This document shows positions 10,576-20,546 of a stretch of DNA of 64,000 bases, piece by piece. The notes under the pieces are model-generated. The model saw nothing but the letters and a program-made list of their open reading frames with translations. It did no database searches and was not told where the DNA came from. Source of the stretch: Achatina immaculata (Eukaryota; Mollusca; Gastropoda; Stylommatophora; Achatinidae); assembly GCA_009760885.1 (NCBI GenBank), contig CM019717.1, positions 46,578,866-46,642,865 of the forward strand, read 5' to 3'. The translations under genes were made by a program, and so were the position numbers. Within the stretch, counting starts at the first letter, position 1. Each line of letters begins with the position of its first letter.

Positions 10576-10600
10576 ATGGACCGCTGAGTGCCAAACAGAA

Positions 10601-11056
10601 ATAGAGAAAATATAGTTGGCTAGAGTTAACATTTTTAAAAAATGACTAAATTTGTCATGTTTATACTACATATACACTGCTTTAACATGGGAAATCTCCC
10701 TCCCCCCAATTTCTTCCACTCTTTTTCCATGTTGGAAAACCGAAATAAGAAGACACATAAAATAGTAAATAAACTGAGGGGGGAAAGTGAAAAAGGCGGG
10801 GCAACCTGGAATGAATGAATGATGAATTCAACACTGAGACTGCAGTGTGTATTAAACTCTGCTGTGAGCTGTGGGGACGGATCAGATACATTACAACTTG
10901 TCTCGTGTTTTCCTTTTTCTTCAAGTAAGATTCAGTATTGTACCTCAACATTTAGATCATCGAGCAGACGTTTGGTTCGGCCTGTATTTGTTCGACTGTG
11001 TCAAGAAATATAGTTATAAACATCGCTTACCTGTGATCACCACGCCCGTATTCTAC
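10601..11056. other. No gene seen
   Basis: Unrecognised sequence. The open frames at 10682-11077 on both strands lack recognisable domains. Confidence 0.4.
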
Positions 11057-11670
11057 CTGTTTCTTCCCGTGTGTTGAAGGACGGGGGGGGGGGGGGGGGG
11101 CGCTGGGAAACAGTTCATCTACCTGGTTCTTCTCGTGTGTTCAAGGATGAGGGAAACAGTTAATCTACCTGGTTCTTCCCGTGTGTTGAAGGATGAGGGA
11201 AACAGTTAATCTACCTGGTTCTTCCCGTGTGTTGAAGGATGGGGGGAAACAGTTAATCTACCTGGTTCTTCCCGTGTGTTGAAGGATGAGGGAAACAGTT
11301 AATCTACCTGGTTCTTCCCGTATGTTGAAGGATAGGGGAAACAGTTAATCTACCTGGTTCTTCCCGTATGTTGAAGGATAGGGGAAACAGTTAATCTACC
11401 TGGTTCTTCTCGTGTGTTGAAGGATGGGGGAAACAGTTAATCTACCTGGTTCTTCCCGTGTGTTGAAGGATGGGGGAAACAGTTCATTTACCTGGTTCTT
11501 CCCGTGTATTGAAGGATAGGGGAAACAATTCATCTACTTGGTTCTTCCAGTGTGTTGAAGGATAGGGGAAACAATTCATCTACTTGGTTCTTCCCGTGTG
11601 TTAAAGGATAGGGGAAACAGTTACTCTACCTGTTTCTTCCCGTGTGTTGAAGGATGGGGGAAATAGTTTT
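11057..11670 (+). repeat. 46-bp minisatellite, about 13 units
   Basis: Unit CTACCTGGTTCTTCCCGTGT then GTTGAAGGATGGGGGAAACA then GTTAAT. The first unit carries a poly-G expansion (about 11083-11101). Confidence 0.95.
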
Positions 11671-12026
11671 GTTGTTTCTGTTGTTATTATTGCTGTTTAT
11701 TGCTAGCCAAAATCAAAGGATGGCATTCATTATTAAGTGAATTTTCATGTACGGCTCTTGAATTTAAACTTAGCCATCTTATGTGACCGCCAACTAACCG
11801 GAAACACTGGGCGTGCTTGGTATTCTGGGAGAAGGAAGGAGTGACACATCTAATCATTTCAGTACTTGAGACTTTGCTGAAGATTGTCTAGTACTTTATT
11901 CTTTTTTTTTTCAACAGAGTTTTGAAACAAATGCTTTTCACAACCTATTTTTTTTTCCAAATGTTGCTTCTTGATTACGTCTACTACTTCGAAAATCACA
12001 GAAATAACATTTAACTAGCCATAGTT
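11671..12026. other. No gene seen
   Basis: Unrecognised AT-rich sequence. Confidence 0.4.
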
Positions 12027-12745
12027 CTGCCTATCCTGTCTTCACTGGCTAGCAAAATAGGACTTCAAATTAACAAAGACAAAACAAAAATAATGAAACT
12101 TCCCATTAATCAAAATGGAAACATACGCGTAGAAGGGACAAAATAGAAGTCAGTCAATCTGCATACCTTGGCAGCTACATAGACCAGGATGGTGACACCA
12201 GAAAGGAAGCTAGAATTAGAATTGCAAAAGCAGCATCGATCTTCAAGAATCTTGAGAACATATGGAATTCAAAAGTTATAAGCACACAAACCAAGTTAAG
12301 ACTATTCAATTTAAATGTAATATCCAACCCCGTTTATGCATGATAAAGCTGGAAAACAAGTCAAGAAATAGTCAAGAAATTAGACTCTTTAGAAAACAAA
12401 TGCCTAAGGAAAATATTTGGCATCAAGTGGGACGAATTCAAGAACAATGCAGAGATAAGACAGATGACTGAACAAAAGCCAGTCTCATGGGTGATCAGGA
12501 AAAGGAGATGGACATATGTTGGTCACGTGATGAGAAGAAACGATCAGAGAATCCCAAAACAAACTATCAAGTGGAACACAACAGGCCAAAGAAAAAGAGG
12601 CAGACCACGTGAAACTCTAAAGAGGACATTGTTAAGAGAGGCCAAATTAACAGGCATAAAATCCCTTGATGAGGCTGAAAAGCTCGCCGAAGACAGGAAA
12701 AATTAGCGAACTACCTTGCGAGCTCTATGTGACGTTTAAAGGCAC
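12027..12745 (+). mobile_element. LINE B (RTE-like), 5'-truncated 3' end
   Basis: Matches the larger copy at 28790-31930 from the SLASKIGL.INKDK block onward: SAYLGSYIDQDGDTRKEARI, then the open frames 12262-12471 and 12464-12706 with VIRKRRWTYVGHVMRRNDQR and KRGRPRETLKRTLLREAKL. The copy is frameshifted. It ends in the family terminus GTGACGTTTAAAGGCACGGG, then GGATATAAGATATAAG. It lacks the endonuclease and most of the RT. Confidence 0.87.
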
Positions 12746-12886
12746 GGGAAGGATATAAGATATAAGAAGTTCTGCGTGGAGATGTTTGAGACAAAACCAG
12801 TTACGGTGAATAAATACAATAAGCGAGAATGCAATGGTTGAGAAGGATTGAAGAAATATTTGAGAACCTAAAACAAGATGTTTCCA

Positions 12887-13175
12887 CAAAGAAAAGTATT
12901 AAAAGTAAAAAGTAAAGGTATTCCTGTCATGCCTTTGAGGCACATAGGGATATTGTGTTAGTGCTCATATTTTCCTTGACCTGTCAGCACACTAGAGGAT
13001 GATGTGGTCAGCATCACGCCTGGCTGCCTTTCCTTCCCCAACTCCAGAAGAAGTCAGTTACCCATTTCTTCAGCTGGGTGACTGGTCCCTATGACCGGAT
13101 TCGTACCCCCGGACCTTCGCCACGAGAGACAGTGCACTAATCACTTCGCCACTCAGACACCAAAGAAAAGTATTA
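12887..13175 (-). mobile_element. Full-length tRNA-derived SINE with perfect 15-bp TSD
   Basis: The body at 12902-13160 is flanked by identical CAAAGAAAAGTATTA (12887-12901 and 13161-13175). On the minus strand it opens with a tRNA-like head (TGGCGAAGTGATTAGTGC as box A, GGTACGAATCC as box B), then a conserved core (AAATGGGTAACTGACTTCTT, then GTGATGCTGACCACATCATC), and ends in a T/A-rich tail (ACCTTTACTTTTTACTTT). The perfect duplication marks it as the youngest insertion seen here. Relatives are at 18.8, 48.8, 49.65, 56.9 and 59.8 kb. Confidence 0.9.
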
Positions 13176-13341
13176 GTGCAACACAAATGTATGCAATATG
13201 AAAAGAACGTTATAAACTACAGCGATAATAAGAGTTAGAAATAACAATAGAAATGCTTTCAGAAGGTAAGATAACGTAGTTACTAGTGCGAGATAACGAT
13301 ACAACTTTGCTATCCAAAGCTCACAAGAGAGTTCTATAAAA

Positions 13342-13580
13342 CATCATCATCATCATCATCATCATCCGGTGCTGTGCCGACTGGCGTTGGCTATTATGTT
13401 TCTCCAGAGTACCCGATCCTTCATGCAAGCCATTAGTTCAGTTGGTGATCTCCTCTCACACTATCTCGTCAGACTGTCCAGTATCATGTCTCTTGGTCTT
13501 CCCCTGGCTCTTCTTCCCTCTATTTTTCCTGTTGTTATAATATTTTCAATACCCCTTCTTCTCACAGCTTGTCCTATGAA
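13342..13580 (-). mobile_element. LINE E 3' end with (ATG)n tail
   Basis: On the minus strand this matches 57062-57240: a GRPRE-type block, then DSLTRWCERRSP-like residues, then NIIANASRHST-like residues, ending in (GAT)n (13342-13366). This is the typical last part of an invertebrate LINE ORF with a trinucleotide tail. Only a few hundred bases remain. Confidence 0.7.
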
Positions 13581-15089
13581 AGTACATTGTCTCTCTCTCT
13601 CTTATTTTTTTACTAGATTTTTTTTTGTATCTCCAGCTCTTCTCAAACATCACAGAGATCTAATTCTTTTTTACTAGATTATGTTGTCTTCTACATTTCA
13701 CGATTCTGGAGAGTGTTGCAGTCCAGTGGCGATTATTTTTTAAAAGGAGTACTCACAAACTAAAATAAAAGCTGACATATATGGTAGACTTTCTCATTTT
13801 TCTTTCCGAAACATCTGTTAAATGTAGACAAAGAAAACTTCAGAACTATAGGATGACAATTAAATGCTGAAAACTGAACAGAGCTTCTTGTTCTTGATTA
13901 GAAAGTTGTAAGACCCAACTGTTTGCTATGTGATGATAATGGTGACAACAGATGATGATGATGATGACATCAAGTTGTCAAGGTTTTATTCGTGTCCCGG
14001 GCCTATCACAACAAGGTGTCTCTCCGCCATAATTAGGGGTATCACATTGATTCTTGCCTCTTTGGCATTTCTTATGTGACACCTCCGCAGGAAAAGAGGG
14101 TTGATCTTTGTCGGTAGTGGCTTTCCTTCCCTGGCTTTTGCTCATATGATTGCCCACCACCCACCACGCCATCATAATTTGTCCTGATCTCGAAACATCA
14201 CGTACAAGCTGCAGCCAATTGTACTCAAAATCTATCAACTTTTTCAACGTTTAAATATTAGATAGTGTTAAACATAGATCATAGTTCCCAGAATGAAGTC
14301 TACAATCTTCACCAGATTTACACTATAGCCCCAGTGGTTCTGAACCAGATCGGAGATCTTTGTGGCCATTTATGGCCTTCACGTGTCGGATTATAGTGTA
14401 GGACAGGCTCTTAAGTCTGCAGACAAAATGCGCAGGAATAATAAAAAGTATGAAGTGGAAAACTCAGTTATATTTCTTTGTAGACTCGGATTTTAGGACA
14501 TATTCTTCTAGGCTATAAGCGCCAGGACATACCAGTAAACATTCCTGAACTCGCCCGAAAGAAAAAAAAACCTATAGAAGAGTCAGACTCTGCGGTACTT
14601 TGCAAGGGATCTGTCAAATTGTACAGCCCATAAGACAAACACAGCCGTAGACACAGACGTTTGCTAAAGAAGGAAGAAGTCAACAGACTTATGCGTCCAG
14701 CTTAGAATAGTGTCGTTGCTTATACTCAGGCAAAACTCAATGTTCGCCATCATCCTTTCTGAAGACTAAATGTTGAAGCCCCTGAACTCTTTCGGTTAGT
14801 TTATAAAGCAACACCCAAACATTAAATATCATTTTTTAAAATATTTGGCAGTTCTTTCAGAGGTCATCCATATTGTTTTACATGATCATGCGACAGTTTT
14901 ACTGTAAGTGAAGCACAGAAACAAATACATGATAATGGCGAATTATGTGTGCACTTTAACATTAAAGTCCATCTCGACATAGACTCAAAGACACACACAC
15001 ACTATATACACACATCAAGAAAGATTTACAAGAGAAAAAAACGCCCCATTATTATGCGCTGTCTTCACACAGATAATCTGCAAATAGAA
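13581..15089. other. No gene seen
   Basis: Unrecognised intergenic sequence with a short TGATGA run near 13957. The minus-strand open frame 13978-14247 has no domain I recognise. Confidence 0.4.
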
Positions 15090-15180
15090 GCATCAGCAGC
15101 AGGGCATCTTGCTTAAAACTGAGAGGCCTATAGGAGTGTTGTTCGGGAAGCAAAGTTCCGCAAGGGACATGGCTTCACAC
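15090..15180 (+). mobile_element. LINE C 3' fragment
   Basis: About 90 bases match the last codons of LINE C at 57724-58327: the GHLA.N..AYR.VVREAKFRKGHG-type end, closing with TTCCGCAAGGGACATGG. Confidence 0.65.
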
Positions 15181-15538
15181 AAAAGGTTAACTACTAGAGA
15201 TAACCATCTTACTCTGATTCTCAATGTTATGAGAATCAATTAACATTTTCATTCTTGATTGTTGGCCAAATACTTCATAGTTGTCTTTTTTTTCATATCG
15301 GGAATTTCCTCAACTTTTCAGCTTTTCAGAATATTTTCAGCACAAAAATTGTTCAAAACATTTCATAAAAAAAATACTATACGTCCTTGATGTGATTCTT
15401 TGTGAAGTTTTATATGAATAACTCTACAACACTAACAAAATGTCTTAGTTGAGTCGATTTTCATTGTTTCACTTTTGAAATTGCTCCTTTATTTATTTGT
15501 AGCATCGATTCTTGCACCCCCTCCCATTTCTACTGCTT
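15181..15538. other. No gene seen
   Basis: AT-rich, unrecognised. Confidence 0.4.
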
Positions 15539-15580
15539 TTGCTATTTGATGAAGACCTAGGCCGAAATATCAAATTGCTG
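15539..15580 (+). ncRNA. Hammerhead-like core, probable Penelope-tail remnant
   Basis: TTTGATGAAGACCTAGGCCG followed by AAATATCAAA. This is a UGAUGA box, a short GACC/GGCC hairpin with one mismatch, then GAAAUAUC. It follows the order of the hammerhead core known from Penelope-like elements, but the first core base is U rather than C. It is likely a decayed copy with no activity. Confidence 0.35.
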
Positions 15581-15734
15581 TCAAACTTCCTAGTTCTGCC
15601 TTTGTTGTCGCTGAACTAAACGTACTTCTTTGGCCTGTTTAATAGTTTAATACCTTCTTTTCCATATATTTTTTATACATCCTTCTGTTCGTGAGAAATA
15701 TGGTTAAAGAAGGAATTTATCAAGGTTATGCGAA

Positions 15735-16003
15735 ACATAGGTAAAAATAGAAAAAGTTTAAAATGTTAATGTAACAGATATAAAACAGAAAAAAGTCTAA
15801 AATGTTAATGTAACAGATATAAAACAGAAAAAAGTCTAAAATGTTAATGTAACAGATATAAAACAGAAAAAAGTCTAAAATGTTAATGTAACAGATATAA
15901 AACAGAAAAAAGTCTAAAATGTTAATGTAACAGATATAAAACAGAAAAAAGTCTAAAATGTTAATGTAACAGATATAAAACAGAAAAAAGTCTAAAATGT
16001 TAA
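15735..16003 (+). repeat. 39-bp minisatellite, about 7 near-identical units
   Basis: Unit TAAAACAGAAAAAAGTCTAA then AATGTTAATGTAACAGATA. Units are almost identical, suggesting recent expansion. Confidence 0.95.
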
Positions 16004-17880
16004 TAAATAAAACAAATAGCTGCAGTGGCAGGTGACAGGGCGGCCGCTAACATCGAAGATGTCATCGTGTGGCAGCAACTTGCACGATGCCCTGCGGTGG
16101 CGACCCTGCATGTGTGATCTTCAGTCTTGCTTCTTTCATACGGAGGATGTCGAAAGTAAAGCGAAGTAGTTTTCAAATTATAGCAGTATTCGTGTAAAAA
16201 CTGTTGGCTTGATAGTAATGGCATTATTATGGGTTTTTCTTTTTGAATTTTTTCGTGCTGAGATCCTTCGAGAAGGTCACGGGGGCTGCAAAACCCGTGA
16301 CAGGGAATTGTGAGGGCAAGGCTAAGTACGTGGAGTCAGTTTTGGTTTGAACGTGTAGCCTTGTGGACGTTTTTTTAATTTTTTTGTGCGGTGTGATATC
16401 TTCGTGGAACATATGAACGGTATAGTTGTACTGCAGTTGTACATATGAATGGACTAGCCACATGGCAGGGGTAACCAGCCGGCAGTCGGATTTAATGTTA
16501 TTTTCATCAACATTATCATCCTTGCATCAATAAATGTTCCAAGTCACCGTTACCCAGGATTTACTTGACTATCTGTGCCAGTTGTCGTCAACGTGAGGTT
16601 TTGAAGAGCCTGGATGAGAAGTATGTCTGGAACAGTGCGTAACTAATCCAGCAGGTGAGAGTGAGAGCTGGAATTCTGTGTATAACTAGTCCAGTAACCT
16701 CAACTCACGAAGATCAAGATGAAAGTCTACCCTGTTATTCACGTGCGTAACGTGATCACTACGATACGATACGGCCTAAGTAAAACCCCATTAACACACT
16801 GTACACACCAACAGTACAGACAGAAAGAACAAGATTTATATTATATTATAAAATTCAGAACCCAGATGGTACTATTGAAAAAAAAGCACTCACACAAAAA
16901 AAAAAAATGCAGACAAGAAGACTTATTTAGTATCGGATCACTTCACAAAATGGGCTGGAACTGTTGAACCACGTAATCAGAACTTTTTTTAAAAAATCAC
17001 TTCTAGTTTTTAGCAGGTCATGTGACACTGTTGCTATAATTAGATGAGATATAAGAGACCACAATACACGTATATTTACTATCTTTATGTAATTGTGAAC
17101 TAAATTCTTTGTAGATGACTAGGATGTAGCATTCTCGAAACGCGTGCATCAAGGCACAATTTCTGGGGGTAGTAAAATCAAGTTTCTTAATGCGCTCATC
17201 CACCGTGAATAGAGATGTTGATCCACACCAAACTAGTCTCAGGCTTAAATAACACAGCCGTCACCTTCCATATGTACAATGTCTTCTAATGCCTCACTTG
17301 GCAGAAACCGGTTTAACAATTGCTGCCTTCCACTTAATAAAATAGTTCACCAATGACTGCCCTAAACTTTCGAGCTTTTGTTCAGATTTTTTTTTCTTCT
17401 ATGTTCTATTATTTATGTTAAATGTCCCGATTACTTAAAAAGAAAAAAAAACTAAGTGGGTTGGCTTGAAAATATTTAGCAAGAAATTATTTGAAAACGG
17501 CTGCAATAAACAGCAACCATTATCTATTACGCTGCAAAAATCAAGCTTGAATGCACAGTAAACTAGAGGAACTACTGCATATTCCTGCTCATTATCTACT
17601 CTCCAGCAATCACAGTTTTCATAGCCCAATGATAAATGATGTTCAGGCTACAAACTGCAGTAACAACATCACGTCTATAGACAGATATATCGAAGGGGGT
17701 GGGGGGGGGGGGGGAGAAGGACGCTATGAACAAAGAAATACAACATAAAAAGTGGGAAAGCTTTCAAAAGCAAAATTTCGTAAGTTTTCCGTACCCTATA
17801 CTAAATGATGATAATAAAGAATGATACATCAAAGTTCGTTTTTAAACAAGACAAGATGGTCGTGATATTATGCGTTCTAA
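16004..17880. other. No gene recognised
   Basis: Unique-looking sequence, GC-richer at 16020-16150, with a poly-G run near 17698-17714. Open frames at 16000-16463 and 17018-17629 show no domain I recognise. Confidence 0.4.
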
Positions 17881-18670
17881 TCATTCAGTCAAGTGCCATA
17901 CCGCGTGGCGTAGGCGATCATTTCTTTTTACAATTCCCTGTCTTTTGAGTTGATTATAAGCTCCACTGGTGACCTTCTTCCTAGCCACACTGACAGCCCA
18001 TCCAGTAATTTCTGTCTCTGTCTCTCTTCTTCCCTTAGTTTTTCTAGTTGCCACAGTGTGTTCTAATTTTCCTCTTCCTAGGAAGTGCACTATAAATCTC
18101 GACTGTCTGCCTCTGATATTCGCTATAATTTGCCTTTTAACTCCAGCATCTCTTAAGACTTCTTCATTGTTTTTCTTGGCTGTCCATTGTACCTTCTTTA
18201 TAAACCACATTTCCATGGCCTCCATTTCTCGCTGCACTCTCTTACTCATAGACCATGCTTCACACCCAGAAAACAAAATTGGCTCGATGTAACACTTAAG
18301 AACTCAGAATCTTGTTTCCGTTTATATTGGTCTGATACACAAGACGCGTCTCATTTTCTGCACTGCTGACTTGGCCTGAGCACGTCTGCATTTTATTTCA
18401 TAGTGGCGTTTCCTATCGTTCCTAAGTACTTGAATCTATCAGCTTGTTTCAGATTTGTGCCATAGATGTTAATGCTACATTTTTGGTGGTATTCTTTTCT
18501 TCGAAATGACCATTACTTTAGTCTTCTTTTTTTCAGTCTGAGACATTTACTTTTGTTTTCACGAACCACGATGTCCAGAAGAGCCTGTAACTCCCCTTCA
18601 CTTTTAGCAATCAGAAATTTGTCGTCTGCGTATCTTAAGTTGTTACGGTTGTATGCTTTCCACAGACCAC
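17881..18670 (-). mobile_element. LINE F (RTE-BovB-like), 5'-truncated RT end
   Basis: The minus strand reads NNLRYADDKFLIAKSEGELQ, the YADD active-site region of a reverse transcriptase. It continues through KYLGTIGN.TMK, then LKCYIEPILFSGCEAWSM and MEAMEMWFIKKVQWTAKKNN, then NEEVLRDAG, then LEHTVATRKTKGRR. Several frame breaks separate these blocks, so the copy is dead. A SINE at 18835 lies upstream of it. It differs from LINEs A and B in its YADD and LYADD-type wording and its C-terminal part. Confidence 0.85.
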
Positions 18671-18834
18671 TAAATGGTAAATCAAACATACTGTCTCTTG
18701 CTTTGACGGTGCAGGCGATGTCAAGTTGGTTACTAACACCCTCGTTTGATGTTGTTCGCCTGTCTATAGTTTTTGCCGTCGTGCCCTCTTGCCCTTTAAC
18801 CTTTCCCCTTTTCGGTGCACTATTTATGGCTTTC
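18671..18834. other. Unassigned flank of LINE F
   Basis: The minus-strand frame of LINE F stays open here, but the residues do not resemble the RT upstream of the YADD box. It may be a rearranged junction. Confidence 0.3.
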
Positions 18835-19046
18835 TCGGTCTCTAATAGTAGTCTCTCACAACGAAGATCGTATGTTCGAATACAGCTGGAAGCGCTCCGG
18901 TTACCTAGCTGTAGAAATGGGTACCTGTTTCTTTTGGAGCTGGGAAAGGAAAGGCGACCGGGTATGGAGCTGAACACGTCACCTTCTAGCGGCGTCGACA
19001 AACCAGGGAAAATATCACCATTTCCCATAGATGCCTCCATTGTGTA
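18835..19046 (+). mobile_element. tRNA-derived SINE, decayed
   Basis: Box B-like GTTCGAATACAGCTGG, then the family core GTAGAAATGGGTACCTG, GGGAAAGGAAAGGCGACCGG and ACACGTCACCTTCTAG, match the SINE at 12902-13160 in order. The 3' tail is lost into a short tandem repeat. Confidence 0.72.
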
Positions 19047-19051
19047 AAACA

Positions 19052-19150
19052 GGACACCGTTATCTATTATGACTCTCATAAACAGGCAACATTTACCTGT
19101 TATGACTCTCATAAACAGGCAACCTTTACCTATTGTGACTCTCAATGTCC
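19052..19150 (+). repeat. About 32-bp tandem repeat, 3 units
   Basis: Units built on TATGACTCTCATAAACAGGC, the last diverged. Confidence 0.8.
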
Positions 19151-19431
19151 ACAATACTTTCGCAGTATTATTTGTGGTTTTCCCATTATTTCTATTATTT
19201 TTATCAGCTGCCAAAAAAAAAAAACATCAACAAGTTATCAATCGTGACTACATCCTAATTGCTCTTATATTACTCGTAGTTCTTCACACTCAGAGAATTT
19301 TTATTTGTTCTATGATATACTGTACAGAGCTCATTACGCCTCTGATGCGATTTGCGGACCAGCAACGAATTCTCTCTGCACTTCTCAAGACCATAAACCT
19401 TTGTAAGTATGCTGCCCCTGGTGTGCGCATG

Positions 19432-20225
19432 TCAGCTTCTACACTTCTTCTTCTTCTTTGTTCGCTTCTACCACCAAAACCGCACTGTGATCCTACTGAA
19501 TTTACGCCCGTGGTTCTCATTAGGTCCCGAGGTCTCCCCGAAAGGACCACACGAGATCCACGAGAGGACCACAAGGGTTTCAGAGTATCGCAGGGCTTTA
19601 GCCTGTATTCTTGGTGGGTCTCTGAAGCGGATTGCGTGACACCGTGGTTTTCGTTGCACCAGTTTAGTCTAGAGTTGGACTTTCTCACCGGAGAACCTCG
19701 ACGTGTTTTTAGATACCCGTGTATCACCGCCGGGTGAGAGGTGGTTGCCCATCCAGTCCAGAGTTGGACTTTCTCACCGGAAAACCTCAGCGTGATTAGG
19801 ATACGCAAACATCCCCGCCGGGTGAGAGGTGGTTGCCTATCTAGACTGCCCTGGTCCAGTGTCTCCGACTTCAGCATTTTGTGGTCGTGGCCGCTACCCT
19901 TCCTAGTTGTGACCAGGATGGAGCTTTTGTCCAGGAGGACGAATCCTCGCCACTAGTGACTTCCACCCCGGGTTGAGCTGGTTTAGACATATTATCCCAG
20001 TATGGGCGTGTTTGGGACGTGACCGACCTCTAGAGCAGAGGTGCTGTGACATGCATAGCCTTCAAGATTCACCCCTAGTGTGTGCCGGTTTAGGCATATT
20101 TCACCATGTGTAGGTGTATTTCGGACGTGGCCGGCCTCTAGAGCAGAGGTGCCGTGGTATGTGTAGCTCTCGCAGCGATACTACTGGACATAATGATTAA
20201 GCTTCACTTTATCAGCTTCTACACT
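19432..20225 (-). mobile_element. Retroposon R2, full length, with 14-bp TSD
   Basis: TCAGCTTCTACACT occurs at 19432-19445 and again at 20212-20225, flanking a 766-base body (19446-20211). On the minus strand the body starts TGATAAAGTGAAGCTTA and ends in a (GAA)n-like tail (19446-19457), the layout of target-primed reverse transcription. A second copy at 60751-61490 in a RIOK2 intron has the same start. Internally, two block pairs are duplicated (CCTCTAGAGCAGAGGTGC and GGGTGAGAGGTGGTTGCC). No RT, endonuclease or clear tRNA/5S promoter is visible. It looks like a non-autonomous retroposon of unknown type. Confidence 0.75.
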
Positions 20226-20496
20226 GATGCGCCAAGTCGTCTTCAGTTGCCTTCATCTTCTCCTTCCATCAAGAGTCTTCTGTGTTACTATTTCGCTACA
20301 AAGTCCAGTGACACATTTATGCTTAACAGAACAGTTCACATTTTATGACAGTCCAGTGCTGATCTGCTTCTGTTGAAAGATATGTTGGAACATAAAAAGG
20401 TTTCTATTTGTTTTCTTTCTTCTTTTTCATTTAATTCTTCACTCTGATTTGATCATTTTCTACCAGTCTGTTTCTCTTATGTTTCTGCCTTGAGCT

Positions 20497-20498
<2 letters not shown>
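20226..20498. other. No gene seen
   Basis: T-rich unrecognised sequence. Confidence 0.4.

Positions 20499-20542
<44 letters not shown>
20499..20542. repeat. (TA)n microsatellite
   Basis: Roughly 44 bases of AT repeat immediately left of LINE D. Confidence 0.92.

Positions 20543-20546
<4 letters not shown>

Larger units (their letters stand above)
9483..10600 (+). mobile_element. Interspersed repeat R1, interrupted, with expanded internal VNTR
   Basis: The start (TGTTCTTTGCAGC) and the block CCGCCATGGGGACTATGGC, then GTTAGCCAGGCT, then ACAGGGTCTTG, match R1 copies at 27.4, 46.6 and 49.5 kb in the same order. The copy is split at about 9536 by about 385 foreign bases and resumes at about 9922. 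It ends with a GACCGCTGAGTGCCAAACAG-type 3' end after the VNTR (see 10104-10575). No long ORF. Class unknown. Confidence 0.75.

Noticed and set aside
19290..19877. 195-codon minus-strand frame
   Set aside because: Lies within retroposon R2 and spans its tail and target duplication. The second R2 copy does not keep it open.
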